This document shows, piece after piece, positions 32,829 to 41,551 of a stretch of DNA of 43,207 bases. The stretch is from JAHHTP01 sp964587555. GTDB lineage: Bacteria > Bacillota > Clostridia > Oscillospirales > Ruminococcaceae. A program made the translations under genes and the position numbers. A model generated the notes under the pieces. It worked only from the letters and a program-made list of their open reading frames with translations. It made no database searches and was not told the DNA's origin. The stretch lies in contig CAZPLR010000013.1 in NCBI GenBank assembly GCA_964587555.1, forward strand, positions 1 to 43,207, given 5' to 3'. The stretch's first letter is position 1. The number at the start of each line of letters is the position of its first letter.

Positions 32829-35800
32829 TTATATCTCCACAGTTCCTGTAAACACCATCTGCGCATCCCCGGTCATCATCACGTGCGCGTCAGTATAATT
32901 GATAACCAGATCGCCGCCCAGCAGCTTTACCGTAATGTCCGTTCCCTTATCGCACAAACCGCGCTCGACCGCAGCGACCGCAGCCGCACACGCGCCGGTG
33001 CCGCACGCCATCGTTTCGCCGGTACCGCGCTCCCAAACCCGCATCCGGATTGTATTGCGGTTTAGCACTTTGACAAATTCCACGTTGGTCCGCTGCGGAA
33101 ACAGCGGGTCGTTTTCAATCTGCGGACCGATCTCCTTTAGCTCGAGCTGATCTACCGCGTCGCAGAACAGCACCGTGTGCGGATTGCCCATCGAAACGCA
33201 GGTGATCTCGCTTTCCTGTCCGCCGATCTTCACCGCCCTGCCGACAATACGCGCTCCGGTCAAGTTCACTGGAATTTTTTCCGGCGCAAGCTCCGCCTTT
33301 CCCATATCCACCTTCGCAAAGCGAACCTTGCCCTGCATGGTGATCGGGTAGATCCGCTTGATGCCGGAGCGGGTGTCGATCGTGATCTCCTCCTTACGCG
33401 CGATGCCGTTATCATAAAGATATTTTGCAATACAGCGTACCGCGTTGCCGCACATCAGCCCCTCGCTGCCGTCGTAGTTGAACATCCGCATCCGCGCGTC
33501 CGCCTTGTCGGAGCGGCAGATCAGCACAATCCCGTCGCCGCCGATACCGTAATGTCGGTCGGAGAGCAGAATGGTCAGCGATTCCGGCGCATCCAGTTCA
33601 AACGAATCCTCTTCCGTTTTATCCATGCAGTCGATATAAATATAGTCGTTGCCGCAGCCCTGCATCTTGACAAACGAAAGCGTCCGCGTCGTTTTTGCCA
33701 TCCGGTTGATGTCCACCAGCTCGGTATTGCGCTCGCTGTACCGGCTCAGCAAGCTGTCCGCCAGCGCGTTCGCGGTATCGACCGCCGTCAGGCACGGGAT
33801 ATGCAGCAGGCTTGCCTTACGGCGTATCTTTACGCTGTCGCGATGCGGATCGCGCCCCTTGGCAGAGGTCGAAATCACATAGTCGATCTTTCCGCTGGAG
33901 AGCAGCGTCATGGTATTTTCCTTTGGATCCTCGTGGATCTTATTGACCGTCTGCACCGCAAGTCCACTTGCGCGCAGCACCTGCGCAGTGCCGTCGGTTG
34001 CGTACAGCGTAAAGCCCAGATCGGAAAACTTCTTGGCAACGTCCGAAATCTCCGGCTGATCGTTTTTACGCACTGTGATGAACACGCCGCCGTTCTCGCG
34101 GCTCATCCTGTACCCCGCGCCGATCAAGCCCTTATAAAGCGCCTCGCGCAGATTTTTCCCGATGCCGAGTACCTCGCCGGTCGACTTCATTTCCGGCCCC
34201 AACTGCGTATCCACGTCGGTCAGCTTTTCAAAGCTGAAAACCGGAACCTTGACCGCCACATACGGCGGCGCAGGATAAATGCCGCTTTTATAGCCCAACT
34301 CCCGTAAGGTCGCACCTAAGCTCACGCGGGTCGCAAGATCGCACATCGGCACGCCGGTCACTTTGCTCAAATACGGTACGGTTCGGGAGGCGCGCGGGTT
34401 TACCTCGATGACATAGATCTCGCGATCCATCACGATATACTGTAAATTGACAAGCCCTCTGGCGTTTAAGCCCCTGCAAAGCTTTCTGGTCATATCCAGA
34501 ATCTCCGCCGCAAGCGCGTCGTCGATATGCGGCGCCGGATACATCGCAATGCTGTCTCCGGAATGGATGCCGGTGCGCTCAATATGCTCCATAATGCCCG
34601 GAATCAAAAGCCCGCCGGCTCTGTCGCAGATCGCGTCGACTTCTATTTCAACGCCGCTGAGATATTTGTCGATCAGCACCGGCTTATCCTGCTTATGCCG
34701 CAGGATAATTGCCATATATTCCTTGATGTCGGCGTCGTTAAACGCGATGATCATATTCTGCCCGCCCAAAACATAGGAGGGACGCATCAGCACCGGATAG
34801 CCGACTTTGTCCGCAGCCTGCAATGCCTCTTCGCAGGTAAAGACCGTTCCGCCTGCCGCGCGCGGGATCTCAAGCTGCTCCAGCAGCTTGTCAAACCGCT
34901 CTCTATCCTCCGCCATATCAATACAGTCGGCGGACGAGCCGATGATCGGAATGTGGTTTTCCGCCAGCGCTTTGGTCAGCTTGATCGCCGTACCGCCGCC
35001 GAATGAAACAACCACACCCTCCGGCTTTTCCATCCGGATAATGTTCAATACGTCCTCCGGACAGAGCGGCTCAAAATACAGCCGGTCAGAGGTGTCAAAG
35101 TCGGTCGAAACCGTTTCTGGATTATTATTGATAATAACAACCTCATATCCCAGCCGCTTCAGCGTCCAGACGCAGTGTACACTGGCATAGTCGAATTCAA
35201 TGCCCTGCCCGATGCGGATTGGACCAGAGCCAAGCACGACGATCCGCTTCCTTCCGCTTTGGCAAAAGGCAAGCACCTCGTTTTCACCGCCCGCCTCCTT
35301 TGTATCATAGGTTGCGTAAAAATACGGCGTCACCGCGCGAAATTCTCCTGCGCAGGTGTCCACCATCCGATAATTCGGCGCAAGCGGACGGGTTATCTCC
35401 TTCCCGGAAATACGCCGGATCGCCGCATCGGTATAACCAAGCTTTTTGCCGCGCAGATAGAGCGTATCGGTCAGCGGCGCACTTTGCAGCTCCCGCTCAA
35501 AATGAAGCAGATGAACCAGCTTATATAAAAACCAATTGTCGATCATGGTCAGCGCGTGCAGTCTTTCCACCGTCATACCGCGCTTTAATCCCTCAAATAC
35601 CGCAAAAAGCCGCTCGTCGGTCGCGTGGGCTATCAAATGCGTCAATTCCTCATCCGAAAGCGAGGAAAGATAAGGCAGATTTAAGGTGTCGAGCGAAATT
35701 TCCGCGCCCCGCACCGCCTTCATCAGCGCCATCTCAAACGTATCGGCGATCGACATGACCTCTCCGGTCGCCTTCATCTGGGTCCCTAAATCGCGCTTTG

Positions 35801-36902
35801 CGTAAACAAATTTATCAAACGGCCACTTGGGGAACTTAACCGCCACATAGTCCAGCGCCGGTTCAAAAGCGGCGTAGGTTTCGCCGGTGACGGCGTTTTT
35901 GATCTCATCCAGCGTATAGCCGAGCGCAATTTTCGCGGCAACCTTTGCGATTGGATAGCCAGTCGCTTTCGAGGCGAGCGCCGAGGAACGCGAAACGCGC
36001 GGGTTCACCTCGATCACCGCATACTGCATCGAGGTTGGGTGCAGCGCAAACTGACAGTTGCAGCCGCCCTCCACGCCAAGCGCCGTGATGATATTCAGCG
36101 CCGCTGTGCGCAGCATCTGGTATTCCTTATCGGAAAGCGTCACCGCCGGTGCAATGACAATCGAATCGCCGGTGTGGATGCCGACCGGGTCGAAGTTTTC
36201 CATTGAGCAGACCGTAATTACATTGCCGTTGTGATCGCGCATGACCTCGAACTCGATCTCCTTCCAGCCGGAAATGCACTTCTCCACCAAAACCTGATGA
36301 ATCGGCGAGCTTTCCAGACCGTTTTGACAGACTTCCTTCATCTGCGCAAGGTTCTCTACAATGCCGCCGCCTGTACCGCCTAAGGTAAACGCCGGGCGGA
36401 TGATGACCGGATAGCCGATTTCGTCCGCAAAAGCAGCCGCGCTTTCCAGATCGGTCACAACCTTCGACGGGATACACGGCTGGCCGATCGATTCCATCGT
36501 GTCCTTAAAAAGCTGTCTGTCCTCCGCCTTGTCGATCGTTTCCGGCGACGCGCCCAAAAGCTTTACGCCGTACTCCTCCAAAAAGCCGCTTTTTGCAAGC
36601 TGCATACACAGCGTCAGCCCGGTTTGACCGCCAAGTCCGGATAAAATACTGTCTGGTCTTTCCTTTTCAATGACCCGCTTGACCGTCTCAAGCGTCAGCG
36701 GCTCGATATAAACGTGCGCTGCCATCAGATTGTCGGTCATGATGGTCGCCGGATTGGAGTTGATTAAAACGACCTCAATATGATCCTCCTGCAAAGCGCG
36801 CAGCGCCTGTGTGCCTGCGTAGTCAAATTCTGCCGCCTGACCGATGACGATCGGTCCGGAGCCGATGACCAATACCTTTTTGATCTCAGGATTTAACGGC
36901 AT
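32829..36902 (-). CDS. carB-dapF: Carbamoyl-phosphate synthase large subunit fused to diaminopimelate epimerase
   Basis: One 1357-residue frame. Residues 1 to about 1067 are a complete CarB: two homologous synthetase halves (KVLVIGSGPIVIGQAAEFDY and RIVVLGSGPIRIGQGIEFDY), ATP-grasp motifs, and the C-terminal MGS-like allosteric domain (NGGVFITVRKNDQPEISD to TAVDTANALADSL). From Met1068 (MAKTTRTLSFVKMQGCGNDY) a complete DapF of about 290 residues follows, with both catalytic cysteines: Cys1151 in GLMCGNAVRC and Cys1300 in GETMACGTGAC. CarB makes carbamoyl phosphate for pyrimidines and arginine; DapF turns LL- into meso-diaminopimelate for peptidoglycan and lysine. No stop or frame change lies at the joint; Met1068 has no strong ribosome site, so internal initiation is unlikely but not excluded. 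Confidence 0.95.
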   Translation of the reverse strand: MPLNPEIKKVLVIGSGPIVIGQAAEFDYAGTQALRALQEDHIEVVLINSNPATIMTDNLMAAHVYIEPLTLETVKRVIEKERPDSILSGLGGQTGLTLCMQLAKSGFLEEYGVKLLGASPETIDKAEDRQLFKDTMESIGQPCIPSKVVTDLESAAAFADEIGYPVIIRPAFTLGGTGGGIVENLAQMKEVCQNGLESSPIHQVLVEKCISGWKEIEFEVMRDHNGNVITVCSMENFDPVGIHTGDSIVIAPAVTLSDKEYQMLRTAALNIITALGVEGGCNCQFALHPTSMQYAVIEVNPRVSRSSALASKATGYPIAKVAAKIALGYTLDEIKNAVTGETYAAFEPALDYVAVKFPKWPFDKFVYAKRDLGTQMKATGEVMSIADTFEMALMKAVRGAEISLDTLNLPYLSSLSDEELTHLIAHATDERLFAVFEGLKRGMTVERLHALTMIDNWFLYKLVHLLHFERELQSAPLTDTLYLRGKKLGYTDAAIRRISGKEITRPLAPNYRMVDTCAGEFRAVTPYFYATYDTKEAGGENEVLAFCQSGRKRIVVLGSGPIRIGQGIEFDYASVHCVWTLKRLGYEVVIINNNPETVSTDFDTSDRLYFEPLCPEDVLNIIRMEKPEGVVVSFGGGTAIKLTKALAENHIPIIGSSADCIDMAEDRERFDKLLEQLEIPRAAGGTVFTCEEALQAADKVGYPVLMRPSYVLGGQNMIIAFNDADIKEYMAIILRHKQDKPVLIDKYLSGVEIEVDAICDRAGGLLIPGIMEHIERTGIHSGDSIAMYPAPHIDDALAAEILDMTRKLCRGLNARGLVNLQYIVMDREIYVIEVNPRASRTVPYLSKVTGVPMCDLATRVSLGATLRELGYKSGIYPAPPYVAVKVPVFSFEKLTDVDTQLGPEMKSTGEVLGIGKNLREALYKGLIGAGYRMSRENGGVFITVRKNDQPEISDVAKKFSDLGFTLYATDGTAQVLRASGLAVQTVNKIHEDPKENTMTLLSSGKIDYVISTSAKGRDPHRDSVKIRRKASLLHIPCLTAVDTANALADSLLSRYSERNTELVDINRMAKTTRTLSFVKMQGCGNDYIYIDCMDKTEEDSFELDAPESLTILLSDRHYGIGGDGIVLICRSDKADARMRMFNYDGSEGLMCGNAVRCIAKYLYDNGIARKEEITIDTRSGIKRIYPITMQGKVRFAKVDMGKAELAPEKIPVNLTGARIVGRAVKIGGQESEITCVSMGNPHTVLFCDAVDQLELKEIGPQIENDPLFPQRTNVEFVKVLNRNTIRMRVWERGTGETMACGTGACAAAVAAVERGLCDKGTDITVKLLGGDLVINYTDAHVMMTGDAQMVFTGTVEI

Positions 36903-36985
36903 CCTTGCTCACCCTTTCCATTTTGCCCCTTGCTTTGTAAATACCGTCTTTTTACCGTATGCCGCCGCCGGCGGGAACATACGCC

Positions 36986-38071
36986 TTATCCCCGCTTCAT
37001 CATGCCGATAAACCGATCAAATAAAAACGCGGTATCCTGCGGACCGCCGCAGGCCTCCGGATGAAACTGCACCGAAAACGCAGGAATCCGTTTATATAAT
37101 ATCCCCTCGCAGGTACCGTCGTTCGCGTTGACAAACAAGAGCTGCGCCGCCGCTTGGTCGATGCTCTCGTTCTTTACAGCGTAGCCGTGGTTCTGGCTGG
37201 TAATATAAACCCGATTTTCAAGCAGGTTCTTAGCAGGCTGGTTTGCACCGCGATGCCCATATTTCAATTTGACTGTTTCAAATCCGTTTGCCAGCGCCAG
37301 CAGCTGATGTCCCAGGCAAATGCCGAATATTGGGATATTCAGCCGCATGATCTCCTTTAGGTTTGCAATAACCTCAACATTCTCCGCCGGATCGCCCGGA
37401 CCGTTGGAGATCATAATGCCGTCCGGAGCGAGCGCTTTTATCTCCTCCGCCGTCGTATCATATGGCAGAACCGTCACATCGCAGCCGCGTCTGCACAGCT
37501 CGCGCAGGATGTTTTCCTTCATGCCACAGTCCAGCAGCGCGACTTGCCGGCGGCTCTCTGCGCCAAACGCTTCCGCCTTGATCTCGCGCCGCTGCCCGCA
37601 GGAAACATTTTTCACCGCGTCAGTCACGCGATAAGCGCGTATCTTGTCCATCTCCGCCTTGGATAAATCGTCGGTAATACAGCCGTTCATCACGCCGTTT
37701 TCCCGGATGATCTTGACCAGCGCTCTTGTGTCGATGCTGGAAAGCCCGATCACGCCGCGCTTTTGAAAAAAGGTGTCGAGATCCCCCACGCTGCGGAAGT
37801 TAGAGGGTTCCCTACACCATTCTTTGACGATATATCCCGACAGCGCGATCCTTTCCGACTCAAAATCCGGCGGAATCACGCCATAATTTCCGATCAGCGG
37901 GAAGGTCTGGGTCACGATTTGCCCGTAATAGCTTTTATCGGTCAGCGTTTCCAAATACCCCGTCATGCCGGTGGTAAAAACCGTTTCGGCAATCACGGTT
38001 CCAACCGCGCCGAACGCCTGTCCTTTGAATACGGCTCCGTTTTCCAAAACCAGATAACCGGTTCGCTCCAT
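36986..38071 (-). CDS. carA: Carbamoyl-phosphate synthase small subunit
   Basis: A 361-residue glutaminase subunit that supplies ammonia to CarB. The N-terminal CarA domain (YLVLENGAVFKGQAFGA, TGMTGYLETLTDKSYYGQ) is followed by a class I glutamine amidotransferase domain with the nucleophile Cys252 in FGICLGHQLLALA and the FHPEACGGP His-Glu pair. First gene of the carA-carB/dapF-pyrG-dapL unit; 83 bases separate it from carB. A promoter lies about 50 bases upstream and the leader is too short for a PyrR or similar attenuator. Confidence 0.96.
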   Translation of the reverse strand: MERTGYLVLENGAVFKGQAFGAVGTVIAETVFTTGMTGYLETLTDKSYYGQIVTQTFPLIGNYGVIPPDFESERIALSGYIVKEWCREPSNFRSVGDLDTFFQKRGVIGLSSIDTRALVKIIRENGVMNGCITDDLSKAEMDKIRAYRVTDAVKNVSCGQRREIKAEAFGAESRRQVALLDCGMKENILRELCRRGCDVTVLPYDTTAEEIKALAPDGIMISNGPGDPAENVEVIANLKEIMRLNIPIFGICLGHQLLALANGFETVKLKYGHRGANQPAKNLLENRVYITSQNHGYAVKNESIDQAAAQLLFVNANDGTCEGILYKRIPAFSVQFHPEACGGPQDTAFLFDRFIGMMKRG

Positions 38072-38121
38072 CCTTTTTTCCTCCCCAGCTTAAGCGTTTC
38101 CTTCTTTACTCAGATACTATT

Positions 38122-38150
38122 ATTTTACCATGCCGCCCTCTTTCTTGCAA
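38122..38150 (-). promoter_or_regulatory. Promoter of the carA unit
   Basis: Minus-strand TTGCAA (38150-38145) and TAAAAT (38127-38122), 17-base spacer, GG before the -10. Confidence 0.7.
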
Positions 38151-38308
38151 GGGGAAATTCCTCTTTTTTTGATTTTTTAGACTGCATACGATTGCCTACC
38201 CCTAAAAAAGACAATATTGTGGATAATGACAACCGCCTGTTCTCATGACAGCCGGACACAATGTCCCCAAACCGTCGGCAAAAAGTCCCAGCCGGAGCCG
38301 CGCGGCAA

Positions 38309-39196
38309 TCAGAAAAACACCTCCGCGCGGTACGGAATCGCGTCCGCCGCGCCTTTGCGCGAAACGGTGATCGACGCCGCTGCCGCCGCAAGCCTTAACG
38401 CGCCGGGAATATCCAGCCCTTCCGCACGCGCGGTCAGATAAAATCCGGTGAAGGTGTCCCCCGCCGCCGTTGTATCGACCGTTTGGGTTTTAACCGCCGC
38501 TTGGCGGTAAACCTTGCCGCCGCAGGCGCAGACAGCGCCCTTGCCGCCAAGCGTCAGGATCACCTCGGAAGAAGGAAAGCTTTCGGAAAGCCGCGCGATG
38601 ATCTGATCCTCCTGCTGCGGCGAAAAACCGGTCAGCGCCGCACCCTCAATTTCATTGACAAACAAGTAATCCACCGTCGAAAGCGGCAGCGAAAGAATCG
38701 AACCATCAAACGGCGACGGGTTGAACGCAATTCGCAGATCGCGCTCCTTCCCCTTTTCCATCAGCCGCGCAACCCCGTTTATCTCGTTTTGCAGCACCAG
38801 AATATCCCCCGAAGAAAAGCTGGAGAGTGCGCTGTCCATCTGCACCTCGGTGATTGCACGGTTCGCACCGCCGCAGAGGATAATGCAGTTCTCGCCGCTC
38901 TGATCGACCTGAATGACAGCGTGACCGGTCGGCTCATCCACCGTTAAAACATGGGAAACATCTGCGCCGTGGCGTTTTAAGGTTTCCAGCAATAACGCAC
39001 CGTCCTTTCCGACGCAGCCCGCGTGAAACACGCTCGCTCCCGCGTGCGCAAGCGCACAGGACTGGTTCAGCCCCTTCCCTCCGGCGCCGACCTCCCGTCT
39101 CAGACAGTCAAGTGTCTCCCCTGGACGGACAAAATGCGGCATTGCGTAGACATAATCAAGGTTCAGCGAACCAAAGCAACAAAACCGACGCGGCAT
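38309..39196 (-). CDS. PfkB-family carbohydrate kinase (ribokinase-like)
   Basis: A 295-residue kinase with both PfkB signatures: GAGGKGLNQSCALAHAG near residues 37-53 and DTTAAGDTFTGFYL with catalytic Asp247. The overall pattern (FGSLNLDYVYAMPHFVRPGETL start) resembles ribokinase, but the true substrate (ribose, another sugar or a nucleoside) cannot be read. The start at 39196 is set by GAAAGGAG; the longer in-frame extension overlaps the terminator of the upstream gene. No clear promoter is seen in the 39197-39280 gap. Confidence 0.9.
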   Translation of the reverse strand: MPRRFCCFGSLNLDYVYAMPHFVRPGETLDCLRREVGAGGKGLNQSCALAHAGASVFHAGCVGKDGALLLETLKRHGADVSHVLTVDEPTGHAVIQVDQSGENCIILCGGANRAITEVQMDSALSSFSSGDILVLQNEINGVARLMEKGKERDLRIAFNPSPFDGSILSLPLSTVDYLFVNEIEGAALTGFSPQQEDQIIARLSESFPSSEVILTLGGKGAVCACGGKVYRQAAVKTQTVDTTAAGDTFTGFYLTARAEGLDIPGALRLAAAAASITVSRKGAADAIPYRAEVFF

Positions 39197-39279
39197 AACG
39201 CGCTCCTTTCTCCTCAAACAAGTGAAACGCCAAAACAGATTTTGATTCTGTATGGCTGCCGACATACCATGAAAATCAT

Positions 39280-39319
39280 CAAAATAGAAAAGGCAGCCGC
39301 CGCAAAGCGGAAGCTGCCG
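39280..39319 (-). terminator. Terminator of the purD-GTPase unit
   Basis: GGCAGC-CG-CCGC-AAA-GCGG-AA-GCTGCC hairpin (39292-39318), with a T-rich tail on the minus strand. Confidence 0.7.
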
Positions 39320-39384
39320 CACAACTGCTTTTATAACCACCCAAATGCCGCTTACCCGGCGCGGGGGTCTCCGGCAGCACGATA

Positions 39385-40335
39385 TCAATAGAAGGTTGCA
39401 ATTTCCTCCTGCGGACGGGAGGCGGGTTTTAACGAAATCGCCTTCAAAACCGGCATCGCCTCGCGCACCCGGCTCTGCGGCACCTTTTCATACCCGATCT
39501 CGGCAGTCACCATCATCCACGATTTGTCCGGATAGCGGTTTGCCTCGTCCGAAAAGCACAAAAAGCCCATAAATTGGGTGTCCTCGGCACAGCAGGTCAT
39601 GACAAAACGCCCCGGAACAAAGCTGTTTTTCGGCATTTTCCCGGTGTGCGCCGCCATCCCCTTAAACCGCACCTTCTTGCCCACATATTTCTGCGGATCC
39701 TCTAACACGTCGCGGTACCAAAGCGCATAATCCTCGTCGGTGATCTCAATAATCGGCGCATCGATATCAAACGGCAGCGGATCTTCAATGTCATCGTACT
39801 CCGCCTCGCCGTTTGGATATTCATAGGCGATGTCAATCCGCCGGGAGATCGCGCGGACGATCTGGTGAAACGCCAGCTTGTCCATCTTCTCCTGATCGAA
39901 GCGATTGAAAATGACCAGCTCTGCGCCGTTTATCTTGTCAAACACAAGGTTGCGCATATTCTGGTTGTAGACCAAAAAGGTGTTCGAATCTACCGTCAGA
40001 ATCTGCTGGTAGATCGCCCATTTCTCCGGCATCTCCTGATAAAGATTCATCAGCGGCCACATTCCGTTATATTCGATCACAACACGGTCAACGCGATGCT
40101 TGGAGGGCCACTCGTTTAAGGTCCTTTCATTTACCTGCTCTAAGCTGTCGATCGTTTGGATGTGGACGTTTTTGCTGGCAAACCTCTCAAGGTCAAGCTC
40201 TTCCTCGCCCTCCTCACAAAGGATCATCAGCGTTTTTTCGCCGTTATTGAATCGCTCGTCCTCCATCGTCTGCTGGATAAAACGAGTCTTGCCCGACTCC
40301 AAAAAACCGGTAAACAGATAAACCGGTATCGGCAT
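39385..40335 (-). CDS. COG0523-type GTPase with C-terminal DUF1980/YcgQ-like domain
   Basis: A 316-residue protein. Residues 1 to about 165 are a CobW/COG0523 (G3E) GTPase: Walker A GFLESGKT at 10-17 and a FNRFD segment standing for the NKxD guanine motif. Unlike its neighbour it lacks a clear Cys-x-Cys-Cys metal motif. Residues about 210-300 look like the C-terminal domain of the TIGR03943/DUF1980 (YcgQ) family: GKKVRFKGMA, then GRFVMTCCAEDTQFMGFLCF and a W-x-x-V strand; its two adjacent Cys could bind metal. COG0523 proteins are metal-transfer GTPases and YcgQ is zinc-related, so metal delivery is inferred. Its GGGGAGG ribosome site lies 14 bases after the other GTPase gene. Confidence 0.8.
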   Translation of the reverse strand: MPIPVYLFTGFLESGKTRFIQQTMEDERFNNGEKTLMILCEEGEEELDLERFASKNVHIQTIDSLEQVNERTLNEWPSKHRVDRVVIEYNGMWPLMNLYQEMPEKWAIYQQILTVDSNTFLVYNQNMRNLVFDKINGAELVIFNRFDQEKMDKLAFHQIVRAISRRIDIAYEYPNGEAEYDDIEDPLPFDIDAPIIEITDEDYALWYRDVLEDPQKYVGKKVRFKGMAAHTGKMPKNSFVPGRFVMTCCAEDTQFMGFLCFSDEANRYPDKSWMMVTAEIGYEKVPQSRVREAMPVLKAISLKPASRPQEEIATFY

Positions 40336-40349
40336 AGCTATCCTCCCCT

Positions 40350-41519
40350 TTATTCCTTCACGCCAAACAGCTTCGCAACCGCATCCTCATTCAGCTTCGA
40401 ACCGATCACGCAGAGCCTGCCGGTCACGTCGGCACTGCCATGGCGCACATCATATTCTCCCGGCACATAGTCGAAATGGATCCACTGCCCGTCTTCTCCC
40501 GCGACAATACCTTTCGCGCGCAGCACAGCGCCATACTGCTGCTCATCATCCAGCGCTTTTAAACAAGCCTCTATCTGTTCCATTGTATATTTTTTCGGTG
40601 TTTCTACACCCCAGCTAACAAAAATCTCATCTGCATGATGATGGTGATGCCCATGCCCTTCGTCGTCATGGTGATGGTGGCATTCGTGCTCCTCGCCGTC
40701 CTCATCGTGGTGGTGATGGTGACATTCGTGNNNNNNNNNNNNNNNNNNNNNNNNNNNNNNNNNNNNNNNNNNNNNNNNNNNNNNNNNNNNNNNNNNNNNN
40801 NNNNNNNNNNNNNNNNNNNNNNNNNNNNNNTGGTGATGATGGTGGTGACATTCGCAGTCATCATCATCCTCTACCGCCTGTGCCGCCAAAGCCGCAAGCT
40901 CCGCCTGTAAGGTGGACTTTTTCTCCATCGCCGCTAAGATCTGCGCGCCGTCCAGCTGTTCCCAAGGCGTTGTGATGATAGTCGCGCGGTCGTTATGCTC
41001 CCGAATCAGCGCTAGAGCCGCATCCAGCTTATCCTCTTTCACGCCCGACGTGCGGGAAAGGACAATGGTAGAAGCGTTTTCGATCTGGTTATCATAAAAT
41101 TCGCCAAAGTTTTTCATATACATTTTGCATTTGCCGACGTCCGCGACGGTGGTAAAGCTGTTGAGTACCGCGCCCTTTGCACCGGCGTTCTGTACTGCGA
41201 CGATGACATCCGACAGCTTGCCGACGCCCGATGGCTCAATCAGGATGCGATCCGGATGATACTGATCGATCACCTGCTGAAGCGCTCTGGAGAAATCGCC
41301 GACCAAGCTGCAGCAGATGCAGCCGGAATTCATCTCGTTGACCTGAATACCGGCTTCCTTCATAAACCCACCGTCGATGCCAATCTCGCCAAATTCGTTC
41401 TCGATCAGCACAAGCTGCTCTCCGGCATACGCCTCTTTGATGAGCTTTTTAATTAAGGTCGTTTTACCCGCCCCCAAAAAGCCGGAAAATATATCTATTT
41501 TTGTCGTACGTTCAGACAT
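40350..41519 (-). CDS. CobW/COG0523 metal-chaperone GTPase with His-rich region (contains assembly gap)
   Basis: A G3E GTPase of about 389 residues as assembled. Walker A is GFLGAGKTT (residues 13-21) and the metal-binding motif CICC is at residues 67-70. A Cys/His/Asp/Glu-rich segment near residues 225-300 has repeated HECHHHHHDEDGEE-like units; 100 unknown bases (40731-40830) lie in it. The C-terminal CobW_C domain follows (VSWGVETPKKYTMEQIEACL onward). The usual NKxD guanine motif is replaced by SRTS (in IVLSRTSGV). Such proteins deliver Zn, Co, Ni or other metals to enzymes under shortage; the metal here is unknown. The start at 41519 follows AAAGGAAGAG. It is 32 bases after purD. Confidence 0.88.
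   Translation of the reverse strand: MSERTTKIDIFSGFLGAGKTTLIKKLIKEAYAGEQLVLIENEFGEIGIDGGFMKEAGIQVNEMNSGCICCSLVGDFSRALQQVIDQYHPDRILIEPSGVGKLSDVIVAVQNAGAKGAVLNSFTTVADVGKCKMYMKNFGEFYDNQIENASTIVLSRTSGVKEDKLDAALALIREHNDRATIITTPWEQLDGAQILAAMEKKSTLQAELAALAAQAVEDDDDCECHHHHHXXXXXXXXXXXXXXXXXXXXXXXXXXXXXXXXXXHECHHHHHDEDGEEHECHHHHDDEGHGHHHHHADEIFVSWGVETPKKYTMEQIEACLKALDDEQQYGAVLRAKGIVAGEDGQWIHFDYVPGEYDVRHGSADVTGRLCVIGSKLNEDAVAKLFGVKE
40731..40830. other. Assembly gap of 100 unknown bases
   Basis: Exactly 100 N inside the His-rich repeat of the GTPase gene. The two flanks are in one reading frame if the real length is 100 or differs from it by a multiple of 3. Confidence 0.99.
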
Positions 41520-41551
41520 TGTATCTCTTCCTTTCTTCCTTATAAACACCA

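Noticed and set aside
33177..34307. Plus-strand 376-codon ORF
   Set aside because: Antisense to carB/dapF; no family resemblance and no ribosome site.
38151..38308. Terminator after the PfkB-family kinase
   Set aside because: GC-rich inverted bits such as GCCGCGCGGC are present, but no stem with a T-run could be fixed.
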